Positions 8,262 to 16,478 of a DNA stretch of 64,000 nt are shown piece after piece. Position 1 is the first letter of the stretch, and the number at the start of each line of letters is the position of its first letter. The notes beneath the pieces were generated by a model, which saw nothing but the letters and a program-made list of their open reading frames with translations, did no database searches and was not told the origin of the DNA. The position numbers and the translations under genes were made by a program. The stretch comes from Armatimonadota bacterium (GTDB lineage: Bacteria; Armatimonadota; Fimbriimonadia; Fimbriimonadales; Fimbriimonadaceae): the NCBI GenBank assembly GCA_018268315.1, contig JAFDWU010000002.1, positions 62,001 to 126,000 on the forward strand. The letters are read 5' to 3'.

Positions 8262-10097
8262 TTAACTTCCAAGCTGGAGGGCGAGAGCCTTGATCTTCTC
8301 TGACTTGGTGGTGGCGGCAAGCGCCGCCATCGAATCCTTCAGATCACCAATGCCGAACTTCTGGAAATACTGAAGCGCCTTCAGCTCATCGGCTTCTGTG
8401 CCTTCGAAGACCATCGCCTCAAGCTGATCAAGCCCACCGAGTGAGCGGAACTGCTCGACCATCGCCTTCGGCAGGTGATCCAACAGGATGAAGCCCGCCT
8501 CGTGCGATTCCTTCTGCGGGTTGGCCAGCAACGCGTTCGTAAGGTACGCCGCGAACTGGACGTAGTCCGTGTCAGGATTCTGGAACACCGCGTCTCCGTA
8601 CTGGCGAGCAGCGTTGATCAGCGAACCGGGATCGCGCGACGCGACCATTTCCGCCGCCCAATACACCGCATCCTCTCTCGTTCCCGGTTGGAACAGGATG
8701 TCCGCAGTTATGTTCTTTTCGATCGCCGCTGAAGCGGCGGGGTCGGTTTCAACCTTGTAAACATCCTCCGCAAGCTCCCGATATCGGCCACCGCCCGGGC
8801 ACGGGATAAGGCGGGTCTTGATCTGGTCATAGCTTGCCCTATCGGTGTGAATCCACATCCTCATCTGATCCCACGGACCGTGGAAGTGAGATGCGGCGGT
8901 CATCCGCGCAAGCTGCGCCACCACCGGGTCAACCGAAACCGCCGGCCGGAAGTGGGTCCGCGAGCTGGGCTCGTGCAGGCCCATCTGCGTGCAAAGCACG
9001 CGGACCTTCATTGGAGGCGAATCCTGGGTGAAGCCAGGAATCATCGAGGCAAGCGGTCCCCAGCGCGGGTTCGTCATAAAGACGTCCTGGCTCAGCACCA
9101 TTCGCTGCGAAGAACCGTCGTCGGGCACGAAGATCGTACCGGCGGGAAACTCGCAAAGCTGGGTCATCTCGCCAAGGCCGACTGTGCAGTAGTTCATGTT
9201 CTGCCCAGTGATGTTCACGTAACCCGACAAGTGGTTATAACCTTCCAGCGAATTATCTGCAAGAAAGCCATCATAAGTCGAGCCGTCCCAAATGCGCGGC
9301 AACCCCGTAGCCGTCTTCGGCTTCTCTTCCTTGCACAGGCAATTCACAGTATCCGTAAGCAGCGGTGTTGGGTCGGTAACGTAAACGGAGCCGCAGTTAA
9401 GGTTGATTTCATCGCTGCGAATGGTCTCCTTCTTTCCGGTTACGTCGCGAACAATAACGCTGATGTTGACTTGAACATTCAGCGTATAGGGCCGCTCGAC
9501 ATATCTCATTGCCACCGAAGTGCACGGCTTATCCTTGGATGGATGGCCGGGATCAACTTTGATCTTTTCCTTCATCGCTTTCTGGATTTCGGCCACCTTA
9601 TCGCTCGTGCCCAAATTCCAGTAGGCGATGGCTTCTATGTCCATGTCCTTGGCAATTGCAGTCACCTTCTCTCGAATCTGCCTGCCGTTCGCACGTCCCT
9701 GACCTCGCCCGATCGGCGCGAAGTGAGACATCGCCTTCAATTCCTTCTTGTGATCAACTGTGCAAGCCTTGTCACAGCTGGTGTCGCACTCCTTATGCTC
9801 CTTGTGCTTGCCGCCCTGGCACGCCGACGTGCACTTGTCCTCCGCAATGTCTTCTGGCTCGCCGTTGTACTTAGGCTTCAGGGACCAGCTGTAGGTTATC
9901 TCCATACGGGCAATGGCATCGTAGTCTTTGCCGTTGTACTTTTTCTTGAATACGGACTCCCGTCCGTCCCATTGATTCGGATAGTCCTTATCCTCTTTCC
10001 CTAATTCGGTATTGAGTTTTTCGAAAACCGAATTGCCTTCAGCGAAGCAAGAGATCGAAGCCAAGACGAGCAACAACGTTGTGAGAAGTCTCCTCAT
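8262..10097 (-). CDS. Large secreted protein of unknown function with Cys-rich segment
   Basis: About 611 residues, family not recognised. The protein starts MRRLLTTLLLVLASISCFA, a Sec signal peptide. Around residues 85-115 is a Cys/His/Lys-rich patch (KCTSACQGGKHKEHK.., CDTSCDKAC). Further Cys pairs follow, including LCKEEK and CPGGGRYRE. The last 150 residues look alpha-helical and repeat-like. Disulfide-stabilised export to the periplasm or surface is plausible. A perfect TATAAT ends 7 nt before the ATG at 10097, so the mRNA is probably leaderless. An ATG at 10106 is three codons upstream but its A overlaps the hexamer. Confidence 0.75.
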   Translation of the reverse strand: MRRLLTTLLLVLASISCFAEGNSVFEKLNTELGKEDKDYPNQWDGRESVFKKKYNGKDYDAIARMEITYSWSLKPKYNGEPEDIAEDKCTSACQGGKHKEHKECDTSCDKACTVDHKKELKAMSHFAPIGRGQGRANGRQIREKVTAIAKDMDIEAIAYWNLGTSDKVAEIQKAMKEKIKVDPGHPSKDKPCTSVAMRYVERPYTLNVQVNISVIVRDVTGKKETIRSDEINLNCGSVYVTDPTPLLTDTVNCLCKEEKPKTATGLPRIWDGSTYDGFLADNSLEGYNHLSGYVNITGQNMNYCTVGLGEMTQLCEFPAGTIFVPDDGSSQRMVLSQDVFMTNPRWGPLASMIPGFTQDSPPMKVRVLCTQMGLHEPSSRTHFRPAVSVDPVVAQLARMTAASHFHGPWDQMRMWIHTDRASYDQIKTRLIPCPGGGRYRELAEDVYKVETDPAASAAIEKNITADILFQPGTREDAVYWAAEMVASRDPGSLINAARQYGDAVFQNPDTDYVQFAAYLTNALLANPQKESHEAGFILLDHLPKAMVEQFRSLGGLDQLEAMVFEGTEADELKALQYFQKFGIGDLKDSMAALAATTKSEKIKALALQLGS

Positions 10098-10104
10098 GCC
10101 CGCC

Positions 10105-10110
10105 ATTATA
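10105..10110 (-). promoter_or_regulatory. -10 element TATAAT, 7 nt before ATG (leaderless type)
   Basis: Consensus TATAAT on the minus strand, then GGCGGGC, then ATG 10097. No Shine-Dalgarno can fit in the remaining leader. Confidence 0.65.
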
Positions 10111-10184
10111 CGAGGTTGCCGTAATGCGAATTATATGTCTGATTGTGCCTATCGCTTTGCGAAAACCGCTGGTATACCGATCCC

Positions 10185-11618
10185 ATGCCTTCTGAACTGG
10201 ACCCGAAAGATTGGAACGCTTTTCGCGCGGTTGCCCACCAGGCGCTGGACGACGCCATCACCTACATGCAGACGGTCGGCGATCGGCCAGTTTGGCGGAC
10301 CGTACCCGAGGATGTGAAGAAGGCTCTGCGCGAGCCCTTGCCTGAAACAGGTCAGCCGCTTGAGCAGGTCTACTCGCAGTTCAAAGAATTAGTTTTGCCC
10401 TATCCAAACGGCAATATCCATCCCCGATTTTGGGGATGGGTGATGGGCACTGGCAGCCCCACCGCGATGCTTGCAGAGATGCTGGGCGGGGCGATGAACG
10501 CCCACTTGGCGGGTTACGACCAGAGCCCTTCCATAGTGGAGGAGCAAACCCTTGAGTGGCTTAAGCAGATGCTGGGCTACCCGATGGAGGCGACCGGCGT
10601 GCTGGTCTCGGGCTGCACCACCGCCAATCTCATCGGCCTTGCGGTTGCGCGTCATGCCGCCGATCCCGAGATTCGCGCCAGCGGCCTTGGCGGGCGGCAG
10701 ATGACGGTTTACGGGTCCACCGAAACCCACTCGTGGGCGGCAAAAGCCTGCGAGCTAATGGGGCTCGGAAAGGCTGCCTTGCGGCTGGTTCCGGTGGATA
10801 GCGATTTTCGGATTAAGCTGGATGACCTTGCCGCGCAGGTCGCCGCCGACAGGGCGGCAGGCATGCAGCCGTTCTGCGTTATCGGCAATGCGGGCACGGT
10901 GAACACCGCCGCGACCGACGACCTTAACGCCCTTGCCGACTTCTGTGAGCGCGAGGATTTGTGGTTCCATGTGGACGGCGCCTTCGGCGCTTTGGCGGCG
11001 CTGGTCCCGAAGCTGCGCCCGCAGGTGGCAGGCATGGAACGGGCGGATTCGCTCGCATTTGACTTGCATAAGTGGGGCTACCTGCCATACGAGATCGCCT
11101 GCATCTTCGTGAGGGATTCCGCGGTTCACCGCAGCACCTTCGCCACCAAAGCTCACTATCTGAACGCAATCGCCGGAGGCGTTGCGAGGGAACCGCTGGT
11201 ATTCCCTGACCTGGGCATTCAGCTTTCGCGCGGCTTCCGGGCGCTGAAGCTGTGGATGGCGCTGAAGAACCAGGGCGTGGACGCCTGGGCTCGGGCTATC
11301 GAGCGCAACGTGGACGACTGCCAGTACTTGGCGGCGCGAATTACCGCTACGCCGGAGCTGGAGTTGCTTGCGCCGGTTCCGCTGAACATTGTCTGCTTCC
11401 GCTACCGCGCGCCGGAGGCGGAAGCGAACGCTTTGAATCAGGCGATTCTGGTGCGCTTGCAGGAGGACGGTATCGCGCTGCCTTCAAGCACGGTGATCGA
11501 CGGCAAGTTCGCAATCCGAGTGGCGAATACGAACCATCGCACGTCGCGGGAAGATTTCGATGTGCTGGTGGAGGCGGTTGTGAGGCTAGGCAGTTCGTTA
11601 CTTGTGCCCGCGCAATGA
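10185..11618 (+). CDS. PLP-dependent decarboxylase (aromatic-L-amino-acid decarboxylase family)
   Basis: A 477-residue group II pyridoxal-phosphate decarboxylase. The Schiff-base lysine is in DLHKWGY (Lys296). The upstream HVDGAFGA segment supplies the Asp that binds the pyridine nitrogen, and VSGCTTANL lies in the cofactor pocket. Length and motif order fit the TDC/DDC family. The amine made could be from Trp, Tyr, Phe or another amino acid and is not fixed by the sequence. The start is MPSELDPKDWN at 10185; TATACC ends 6 nt before it, close to but not matching TANNNT. The gene is monocistronic, with tRNA-Ala opposite downstream. Confidence 0.9.
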   Translation: MPSELDPKDWNAFRAVAHQALDDAITYMQTVGDRPVWRTVPEDVKKALREPLPETGQPLEQVYSQFKELVLPYPNGNIHPRFWGWVMGTGSPTAMLAEMLGGAMNAHLAGYDQSPSIVEEQTLEWLKQMLGYPMEATGVLVSGCTTANLIGLAVARHAADPEIRASGLGGRQMTVYGSTETHSWAAKACELMGLGKAALRLVPVDSDFRIKLDDLAAQVAADRAAGMQPFCVIGNAGTVNTAATDDLNALADFCEREDLWFHVDGAFGALAALVPKLRPQVAGMERADSLAFDLHKWGYLPYEIACIFVRDSAVHRSTFATKAHYLNAIAGGVAREPLVFPDLGIQLSRGFRALKLWMALKNQGVDAWARAIERNVDDCQYLAARITATPELELLAPVPLNIVCFRYRAPEAEANALNQAILVRLQEDGIALPSSTVIDGKFAIRVANTNHRTSREDFDVLVEAVVRLGSSLLVPAQ

Positions 11619-11628
11619 GTGGGGCGAG

Positions 11629-11704
11629 TGGTGGAGATGATGGGATTCGAACCCACGACCTCTGCAGTGCGATTGCAGCGCTCTCCCAGCTGAGCTACAT
11701 CCCC
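11629..11704 (-). tRNA. tRNA-Ala (anticodon CGC), CCA encoded
   Basis: On the minus strand the acceptor is GGGGATG/CATCTCC with one G-T pair, the D arm GCTC..GAGC, the anticodon stem CTGCA/TGCAG with anticodon CGC, the T loop TTCGAAT, and discriminator A plus an encoded CCA. It reads GCG. Confidence 0.95.
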
Positions 11705-11748
11705 AAAGGCAGAATCAACTTTACCACCGATTCCGCCCCACCCGAACC

Positions 11749-12660
11749 TTAACCGCCGTGGCCGAGCTTGGTCACCTCTTCCCGGTAGATCATCTTCTGC
11801 TCCTGCGTCAGAATCGTCTGGAAGCGGGCCACATGATTCATCATCAGCGCTTGTCGCTTCGCATCGCCGTCCGGTCCGGCGGGTACCTTCTTCAGCTCCG
11901 CCGCAAGCTCTGCCTCGAACTGCTTAATCTGTGCCTTCTGCTTCGGCGTCAAATCAAGCTTTGCAAACAAGGCATCTCTCTGGCGCATGTGGGCTGCCAT
12001 TCCATCCTCTGGAGCGGCAGCGACTGAGCTCGGTAGGTTGATGCAAAGCGAGATCACTTCCAGGTACTCGGTGTACTTCTTGCCTTCGTAATCGCCGCCT
12101 TTCGGGATGTGAACCATCGCGCCAAGGGCAAGCGAACGGTGGAAGTGAGGAAGCGCGAACGATCCGTCGTTGCCAACTTTCACATCGACCTCGTCGCCGC
12201 CATCTACGTAGGTCTCAACCGAGACGTCCTTCACAGGCTTGCCGCCATTTAGGACAACCCCTTTCCAACCCGAGCCCGACTTCTTAAGCACGATCTCACC
12301 GGCGGTCTTCAGCGCAGCAACCGCCTGTTCCGGCTTGCTCACGCCCTTCGCGGACCAGTGAACAAGCGAAGTTCCATGAAGGCCGTAAAGAGCCTCCAAA
12401 GCCGCAGGCTTGCCTTTCGCCACCACCGGCGCTGTCATGAGCGCATGGTCTTGCGCATCGCTTAAGGCGCCAATGTTCTTGAGGCGAATGCGCGACTGAA
12501 TTCGATAGAGGATCGGAGCGATGTCTTTGCCCGGGGAATCGGCAAGCTGCATGGTCGCCTTGCCGTCCTTGGCGTCAACCGTAAGCCAAACAAAGTGAGC
12601 GCTTCCAAAAGGGGCCAACAGGCATGATGCCAACACAAAATAGGGAGTTAATGATTTCAT
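11749..12660 (-). CDS. Exported DUF4198-like protein with LTxxQ-type helical tail
   Basis: A 303-residue protein with a signal peptide ending at about FGSAHFVW. The mature start HFVWL followed by an Ig-like beta region is typical of DUF4198/NikM-like periplasmic proteins; residues about 120-200 hold the Gly-rich beta part. The last 80 residues instead form charged helices (LTPKQKAQIKQF...) like the LTxxQ/CpxP-Spy or zinc-resistance-type helical motif. That pairing of two periplasmic folds is the odd feature. A metal or stress role is inference. TAAGGT ends 8 nt before ATG 12660 with no Shine-Dalgarno. It is divergent from a TetR gene 53 nt away. Confidence 0.7.
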   Translation of the reverse strand: MKSLTPYFVLASCLLAPFGSAHFVWLTVDAKDGKATMQLADSPGKDIAPILYRIQSRIRLKNIGALSDAQDHALMTAPVVAKGKPAALEALYGLHGTSLVHWSAKGVSKPEQAVAALKTAGEIVLKKSGSGWKGVVLNGGKPVKDVSVETYVDGGDEVDVKVGNDGSFALPHFHRSLALGAMVHIPKGGDYEGKKYTEYLEVISLCINLPSSVAAAPEDGMAAHMRQRDALFAKLDLTPKQKAQIKQFEAELAAELKKVPAGPDGDAKRQALMMNHVARFQTILTQEQKMIYREEVTKLGHGG

Positions 12661-12668
12661 CTCATGGG

Positions 12669-12674
12669 ACCTTA
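12669..12674 (-). promoter_or_regulatory. -10-like TAAGGT, 8 nt before ATG (leaderless type)
   Basis: Minus-strand TAAGGT, then CCCATGAG, then ATG 12660. It lies in the 53-nt divergent region shared with the TetR gene, so TetR control of both genes is possible. Confidence 0.5.
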
Positions 12675-12713
12675 CGCCCCCCGCCTGGTTAGATGGCGGA
12701 CAAAATATAGGTT

Positions 12714-13316
12714 GTGTCTATTAACGCACAGCATCGACCCCTCATCCAAGCCCAAGACCGCCGCGTAGTCCGCACGCGCAGGGCTTTGAAGGACGCAATG
12801 ATAATGCTCACCAAGGAGCGAGGCTATGCGAATTTCAACGTTAAGGATATCTGTGAGCATGCTGACGTTGGGCGATCCTCTTTCTATGTCCATTTCAAGG
12901 ATAAGGAAGACGTGCTTCGCGCCTCCCTAGATGATCTCCACAATGTTATTGTTAGCCATTGGAGAGCCTCCCTAAAAGACGGAACAGGGGAGCTTGGCAA
13001 GGCTTCGTTCCTAACCCCGTTCCTGCAGCACGTCAATGAGTCTCGCGACATGTGGCGCGGAATGATCGGGGCCGAAGCGGCTGAGGTTGTTAACCGCAGG
13101 TTTCGCATCATCTTTGCCGACATGTTCGCTCAGGACCTGCAGTTTAAGAGTCCATACACCCCTCTTCAAGTCGCTCGAATTCATGTTTGGGTTGGGGCAT
13201 TCATGGAAATCCTCGCTTGGTGGCTGGATTCCGAAGTCCCGCTGTCCCCCCTTGAAGTCAACAACATTTTCCTCGCCGAATACACCGCGGCCACCACGTT
13301 CATAGAACTTTCATAG
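12714..13316 (+). CDS. TetR/AcrR family transcriptional regulator
   Basis: A 200-residue regulator. The N-terminal helix-turn-helix is clear: RRALKDAMIMLTKERGYANFNVKDICEHADV, then GRSSFYVHFKDKEDVL across about residues 20-65. The C-terminal ligand and dimer part has no recognisable signature. The GTG start at 12714 is the only one giving a full HTH. CAAAAT ends 7 nt before it, a weaker version of the leaderless arrangement. The divergent DUF4198-like gene is the nearest plausible target. The downstream fasciclin gene may be another. Confidence 0.88.
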   Translation: MSINAQHRPLIQAQDRRVVRTRRALKDAMIMLTKERGYANFNVKDICEHADVGRSSFYVHFKDKEDVLRASLDDLHNVIVSHWRASLKDGTGELGKASFLTPFLQHVNESRDMWRGMIGAEAAEVVNRRFRIIFADMFAQDLQFKSPYTPLQVARIHVWVGAFMEILAWWLDSEVPLSPLEVNNIFLAEYTAATTFIELS

Positions 13317-13394
13317 TGGCGTCAGAGGGCTTTCATCTTGCCCGAGTTGAATATCTCTGTAACCCAAGAGAGATATCTCAACAAGGAACAAAAG

Positions 13395-13970
13395 ATGAAG
13401 AAAACACTCACGCTTATCGCACTCACGTCCCTCGCCCTCAGCGCCTTCGCTGCGCCCAGCCTCAACACTCGCGGCAACGATGACGACACCGTAATGGTCG
13501 GCGGCAACGCAATGTTCCCGCTCAAGAACATCGTCGAGAACGCCGTCAACTCCAAGGATCACACGACTCTCGTCGCCGCCGTCAAGGCTGCCGGCCTTGT
13601 GGACGTTCTTATGTCCAAGGGCCCGTTCACGGTCTTCGCACCGGTTAACAGCGCTTTCTCCGCTCTTCCCGAAGGCACGGTTGAGAACTTGCTCAAGCCA
13701 GAGAACAAGGGCACCCTCACCAAGATCCTGACCTACCACGTGGTGGCAGGACGGTTGGACAGCATGGAGCTTCGCCGCCGAATCCAGATGGGCCACGGAA
13801 AGGCTGAACTCAAGACGGTTGCCGGTGGCATGCTCTGGATCAGTATGAACGGTCCTTCCAACATCGTCGTTACCGACGAGAACGGCGGCACCGCCAACAT
13901 CCCGACTTACGACGTGATGCAGTCCAACGGCGTCATCCACGTCATCGACAAGGTTTTACTACCCAAGTAG
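13395..13970 (+). CDS. Exported fasciclin (FAS1) domain protein
   Basis: A 191-residue protein. ATG 13395 opens a signal peptide (MKKTLTLIALTSLALSAFAA) and is preceded by AAGGAAC at Shine-Dalgarno distance. One FAS1 domain fills the rest: the H1 block (GPFTVFAPVNSAFSALP), LTYHVVAGRLD, and the closing YDVMQSNGVIHVIDKVLLP are all present. FAS1 proteins act in adhesion or cell-surface contact. A strong terminator follows directly, so it is transcribed separately from msrB. It is longer than the minimal secreted FAS1 by a short N-terminal linker. Confidence 0.93.
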   Translation: MKKTLTLIALTSLALSAFAAPSLNTRGNDDDTVMVGGNAMFPLKNIVENAVNSKDHTTLVAAVKAAGLVDVLMSKGPFTVFAPVNSAFSALPEGTVENLLKPENKGTLTKILTYHVVAGRLDSMELRRRIQMGHGKAELKTVAGGMLWISMNGPSNIVVTDENGGTANIPTYDVMQSNGVIHVIDKVLLPK

Positions 13971-13981
13971 ATTGATCCCTT

Positions 13982-14017
13982 GCCCATGCGCATCACCGCG
14001 CATGGGCGCTTCTTTTT
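13982..14017 (+). terminator. Strong rho-independent terminator after the fasciclin gene
   Basis: A perfect 10-bp stem GCCCATGCGC/GCGCATGGGC, loop ATCACC, then GCTTCTTTTT. Confidence 0.92.
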
Positions 14018-14028
14018 CAAGGACTGAA

Positions 14029-14484
14029 ATGAAAACCGTACTCTTGTCTCTCCTAATGCTCGCGATTCCCGCGCAGCAGTTCAAGGTCCAGCACACCGAT
14101 GCCGAATGGCAGAAGATGCTGCCGAAGAAGTCGTATTTGGTCATGCGCAAGGCGGCTACTGAGAAGCCATACACCGGCGCCTTCTGGGACTTCCATGAAG
14201 CTGGTACGTACGCCTGCAAGGGCTGCGGACAGGTGATTTTCAGCAGCGATGCGAAGTTCGATTCCCACACCGGCTGGCCGAGCTTCTACCAGACGATCGC
14301 CAAGGATCGCATCATCACCCGCCCCGACGACAGTGAAGGAACACGACGCACCGAGGTCATCTGCAGCAGGTGCGGCAGCCACTTCGGCCACGTGTTCGAG
14401 GATGGCCCACAGCCCACCGGCTTGCGGTATTGCATGAACTCCGCCGCGTTCAACTTCATTCCGAAAGGCATGAAGAAGCGATAG
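14029..14484 (+). CDS. msrB: Exported peptide-methionine (R)-S-oxide reductase MsrB (copy 1)
   Basis: A 151-residue MsrB that reduces the R epimer of methionine sulfoxide in proteins. The start MKTVLLSLLMLAIPA, with AAGGACTGAA upstream, gives a short signal peptide, so it should act in the periplasm. Zinc ligands are Cys63/Cys66 (CKGC) and Cys112/Cys115 (CSRC). The catalytic Cys135 is in RYCMNSA. All catalytic positions are intact. It is the first of three exported MsrB genes in the window, with no MsrA. Its TAG stop is also the first triplet of the -10 of the next gene. Confidence 0.93.
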   Translation: MKTVLLSLLMLAIPAQQFKVQHTDAEWQKMLPKKSYLVMRKAATEKPYTGAFWDFHEAGTYACKGCGQVIFSSDAKFDSHTGWPSFYQTIAKDRIITRPDDSEGTRRTEVICSRCGSHFGHVFEDGPQPTGLRYCMNSAAFNFIPKGMKKR

Positions 14485-14487
14485 AAT
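14482..14487 (+). promoter_or_regulatory. -10 element TAGAAT overlapping the msrB stop codon (leaderless type)
   Basis: TAGAAT begins with the msrB stop TAG, followed by CAGTGGCA (8 nt) and ATG 14496. The kinase can thus be transcribed without the msrB mRNA. Confidence 0.6.
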
Positions 14488-14495
14488 CAGTGGCA

Positions 14496-16478
14496 ATGAC
14501 CGAACAGTCGGTTCGTCGAGTTCTCAATGAGGCTCACTTTCGCCTGGGACCGCTTTCCGAGGCCGAGCAGGGCGCGCTTTTGCGCACCCTGCTTCAAATG
14601 AGCCCGCATGGTGTTCTCGTCACCGGTCTAGACCACAAGGCGCTGGCTTGCAATGACGAGTTCGGGCGCATCTACAAGGTTGATCCCGCCAGCGTCCCCG
14701 ACATGGATGTCGAGGAGCTTCGCGCTTACGTCTACCCTCGCCTGCGGGAGCCACAAGAATGGGTGGACCAACTTGAAACGATCTATCAAGACCAAGGCCG
14801 AACTTACAGCGATGAACTAGAACTGCAAAACCCGCGATTGTGGGTTCGGCGCATTACCGGCCCCCTTGTCGCCGGTAACGAAATCGTGGGCCGCCTGTGG
14901 ACGTTTGAGGACATTACGAGCGAGCGGAAGCGGCAAAGATTCCGCGAAGCTACCCAACAGGTCAGCCTATTCCACAACGCCGATCCCAGCGAAATCTGCG
15001 ATCTGGTTACGGAGACCGTCGCCAGCGTGTACCAAACAATCTCGATTCTATCGATCTTGAAAGGCGACGCGATGGTCTTCCGCTCCATTGCAAATTTGCC
15101 GCCAGGAGTGCCGCGCCAGACCGAGAACCTGCTTCGCAATTCCTACTGCCAAACCGTGATGACTTCTGAACATCCCATCATCATCCAGAACGGCAAGGAT
15201 GACCCCCGGGTGTGCAACATCCCACCGGTGGCGATGGGGCTTTCCCGCTACATGGGTTCACCGATCATCGGCTCAGACAATAAGCCAATTGGCACCCTCT
15301 GCATTCTCGATAGTAAAAGCGACGAGATTCTTGATGGCGAGGACCTTGAGTTCATCGCCACGATGGCCCGCCGCATTTCGGTGGAGCTAGAGCGCGAGCG
15401 CCTTTACGTGGAGCGAACGCGGACTCAAGCCGAGACGGTTGCCCGGCAACAGCTTGAGCTGTTCCACACCGAGCGCGTGCTTGCGGCCATGAACGAAGGC
15501 GTGTCTTTGCTGGATGAATGCGAAAGCGAACAGCAGCTTCTGCGTCGGCAGGAAGAGATCCTCCAGGGTCAGCTGGGGTTTGAGTCTGTTCGCCTGATTC
15601 CAGGCGGTAAAGGTGGCTCCAAGACCGCAAAGCGAAAGCAAATTCAAATAGGGGGCGACCGACTGGTGCTGGAATTTGCCGAGCCATCTGTTTCACTTCC
15701 ACCGGGTTTCGTGGACGCCCACATCGCGGCGCTTGCCGACCAGATTGCCTTAACCATCAGTTCATTCCGGATGCAGCACCAACTGCGAGAGGCTCATCGG
15801 GAGTTGCGGGCAGCACAAGGTCGCCTAATTCAGGCGGAAAAGTTAAGCGTGGTTGGCACATTGGCGGCCAGCGTCGCCCACGATATCCGGAACATCCTCT
15901 CCTCCGTCTCGTTGGCGGCAAGCGCGCCCGGCGATCCCGCCGAGAATCTTCGCAAGGTGCGAGTGCAGACCGAGAGATTTAACGTTCTATCTCACCGGTT
16001 GCTTTCTTACGTCAAACCGCGGTTCGTGGCAAGACAGCCGGTCGATCTCATCAATCTCATTTCGCGCTCCATCAGCATTATTGAAAGCCAGGCGCGCGCC
16101 GCCAAGGCAAGCATTGAAGTGGTGGTACCGCCAACTTCGCCCGAAGTCCAGGCTGATCCCGGTCAGGCCGAGCATCTGCTGGTCAACCTTCTGATGAACG
16201 CCCTCCAAGCGATGATGGGTGCGGGCGGCTGCATTAAGGTCACCTGCTCGATCGAGAATGAAGGCGTACGGGTCGTTATCGGAGACAGCGGCAAGGGCAT
16301 TCCGGCGGACCTCCTGGATCACATCTTCGAGCCGTTTGTCTCCTCGCGCAAGGATGGATTTGGTCTCGGGCTGTACAGCTGCAAACGCATTGCCGATGAC
16401 CATGGCTGGACCCTCACCGCGCGCAGCGAAGAAGGCAAAGGCGCGGAATTCGATATCTTTATCCCCAAGGAGTCTTGA
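14496..16478 (+). CDS. Cytoplasmic PAS-GAF sensor histidine kinase
   Basis: A 660-residue kinase with no transmembrane segment, so it should sense an internal signal. Order: a PAS domain (about 30-140, ending in a PAC-like WTFEDITSERK), a GAF domain (about 155-300, with the SPIIGSDNKPIGTLCILD core), a second less clear GAF-like part, a DHp helix with the phosphoacceptor His462 in VAHDIRN, and HATPase (GDSGKGIP, GFGLGLY). The start is MTEQSVRR at 14496, since TAGAAT lies 8 nt upstream; longer in-frame starts fall inside msrB. The stop overlaps the regulator start (TGATG), a standard two-component pair. Confidence 0.92.
   Translation: MTEQSVRRVLNEAHFRLGPLSEAEQGALLRTLLQMSPHGVLVTGLDHKALACNDEFGRIYKVDPASVPDMDVEELRAYVYPRLREPQEWVDQLETIYQDQGRTYSDELELQNPRLWVRRITGPLVAGNEIVGRLWTFEDITSERKRQRFREATQQVSLFHNADPSEICDLVTETVASVYQTISILSILKGDAMVFRSIANLPPGVPRQTENLLRNSYCQTVMTSEHPIIIQNGKDDPRVCNIPPVAMGLSRYMGSPIIGSDNKPIGTLCILDSKSDEILDGEDLEFIATMARRISVELERERLYVERTRTQAETVARQQLELFHTERVLAAMNEGVSLLDECESEQQLLRRQEEILQGQLGFESVRLIPGGKGGSKTAKRKQIQIGGDRLVLEFAEPSVSLPPGFVDAHIAALADQIALTISSFRMQHQLREAHRELRAAQGRLIQAEKLSVVGTLAASVAHDIRNILSSVSLAASAPGDPAENLRKVRVQTERFNVLSHRLLSYVKPRFVARQPVDLINLISRSISIIESQARAAKASIEVVVPPTSPEVQADPGQAEHLLVNLLMNALQAMMGAGGCIKVTCSIENEGVRVVIGDSGKGIPADLLDHIFEPFVSSRKDGFGLGLYSCKRIADDHGWTLTARSEEGKGAEFDIFIPKES

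Noticed and set aside
8847-10004. Long plus-strand frame of 385 codons
   Set aside because: Antisense to the secreted 614-codon frame, which has a signal peptide and promoter; composition is His/Arg-rich nonsense typical of shadow frames.
11252-11752. Plus-strand frame containing GIRTHDLC
   Set aside because: It runs through the tRNA-Ala gene and out of frame across the PLP decarboxylase; the phrase is a familiar artefact of translating tRNA sequence.
13311-13940. Minus-strand frame of 209 codons
   Set aside because: Antisense to the fasciclin gene, which has a Shine-Dalgarno, signal peptide and terminator.
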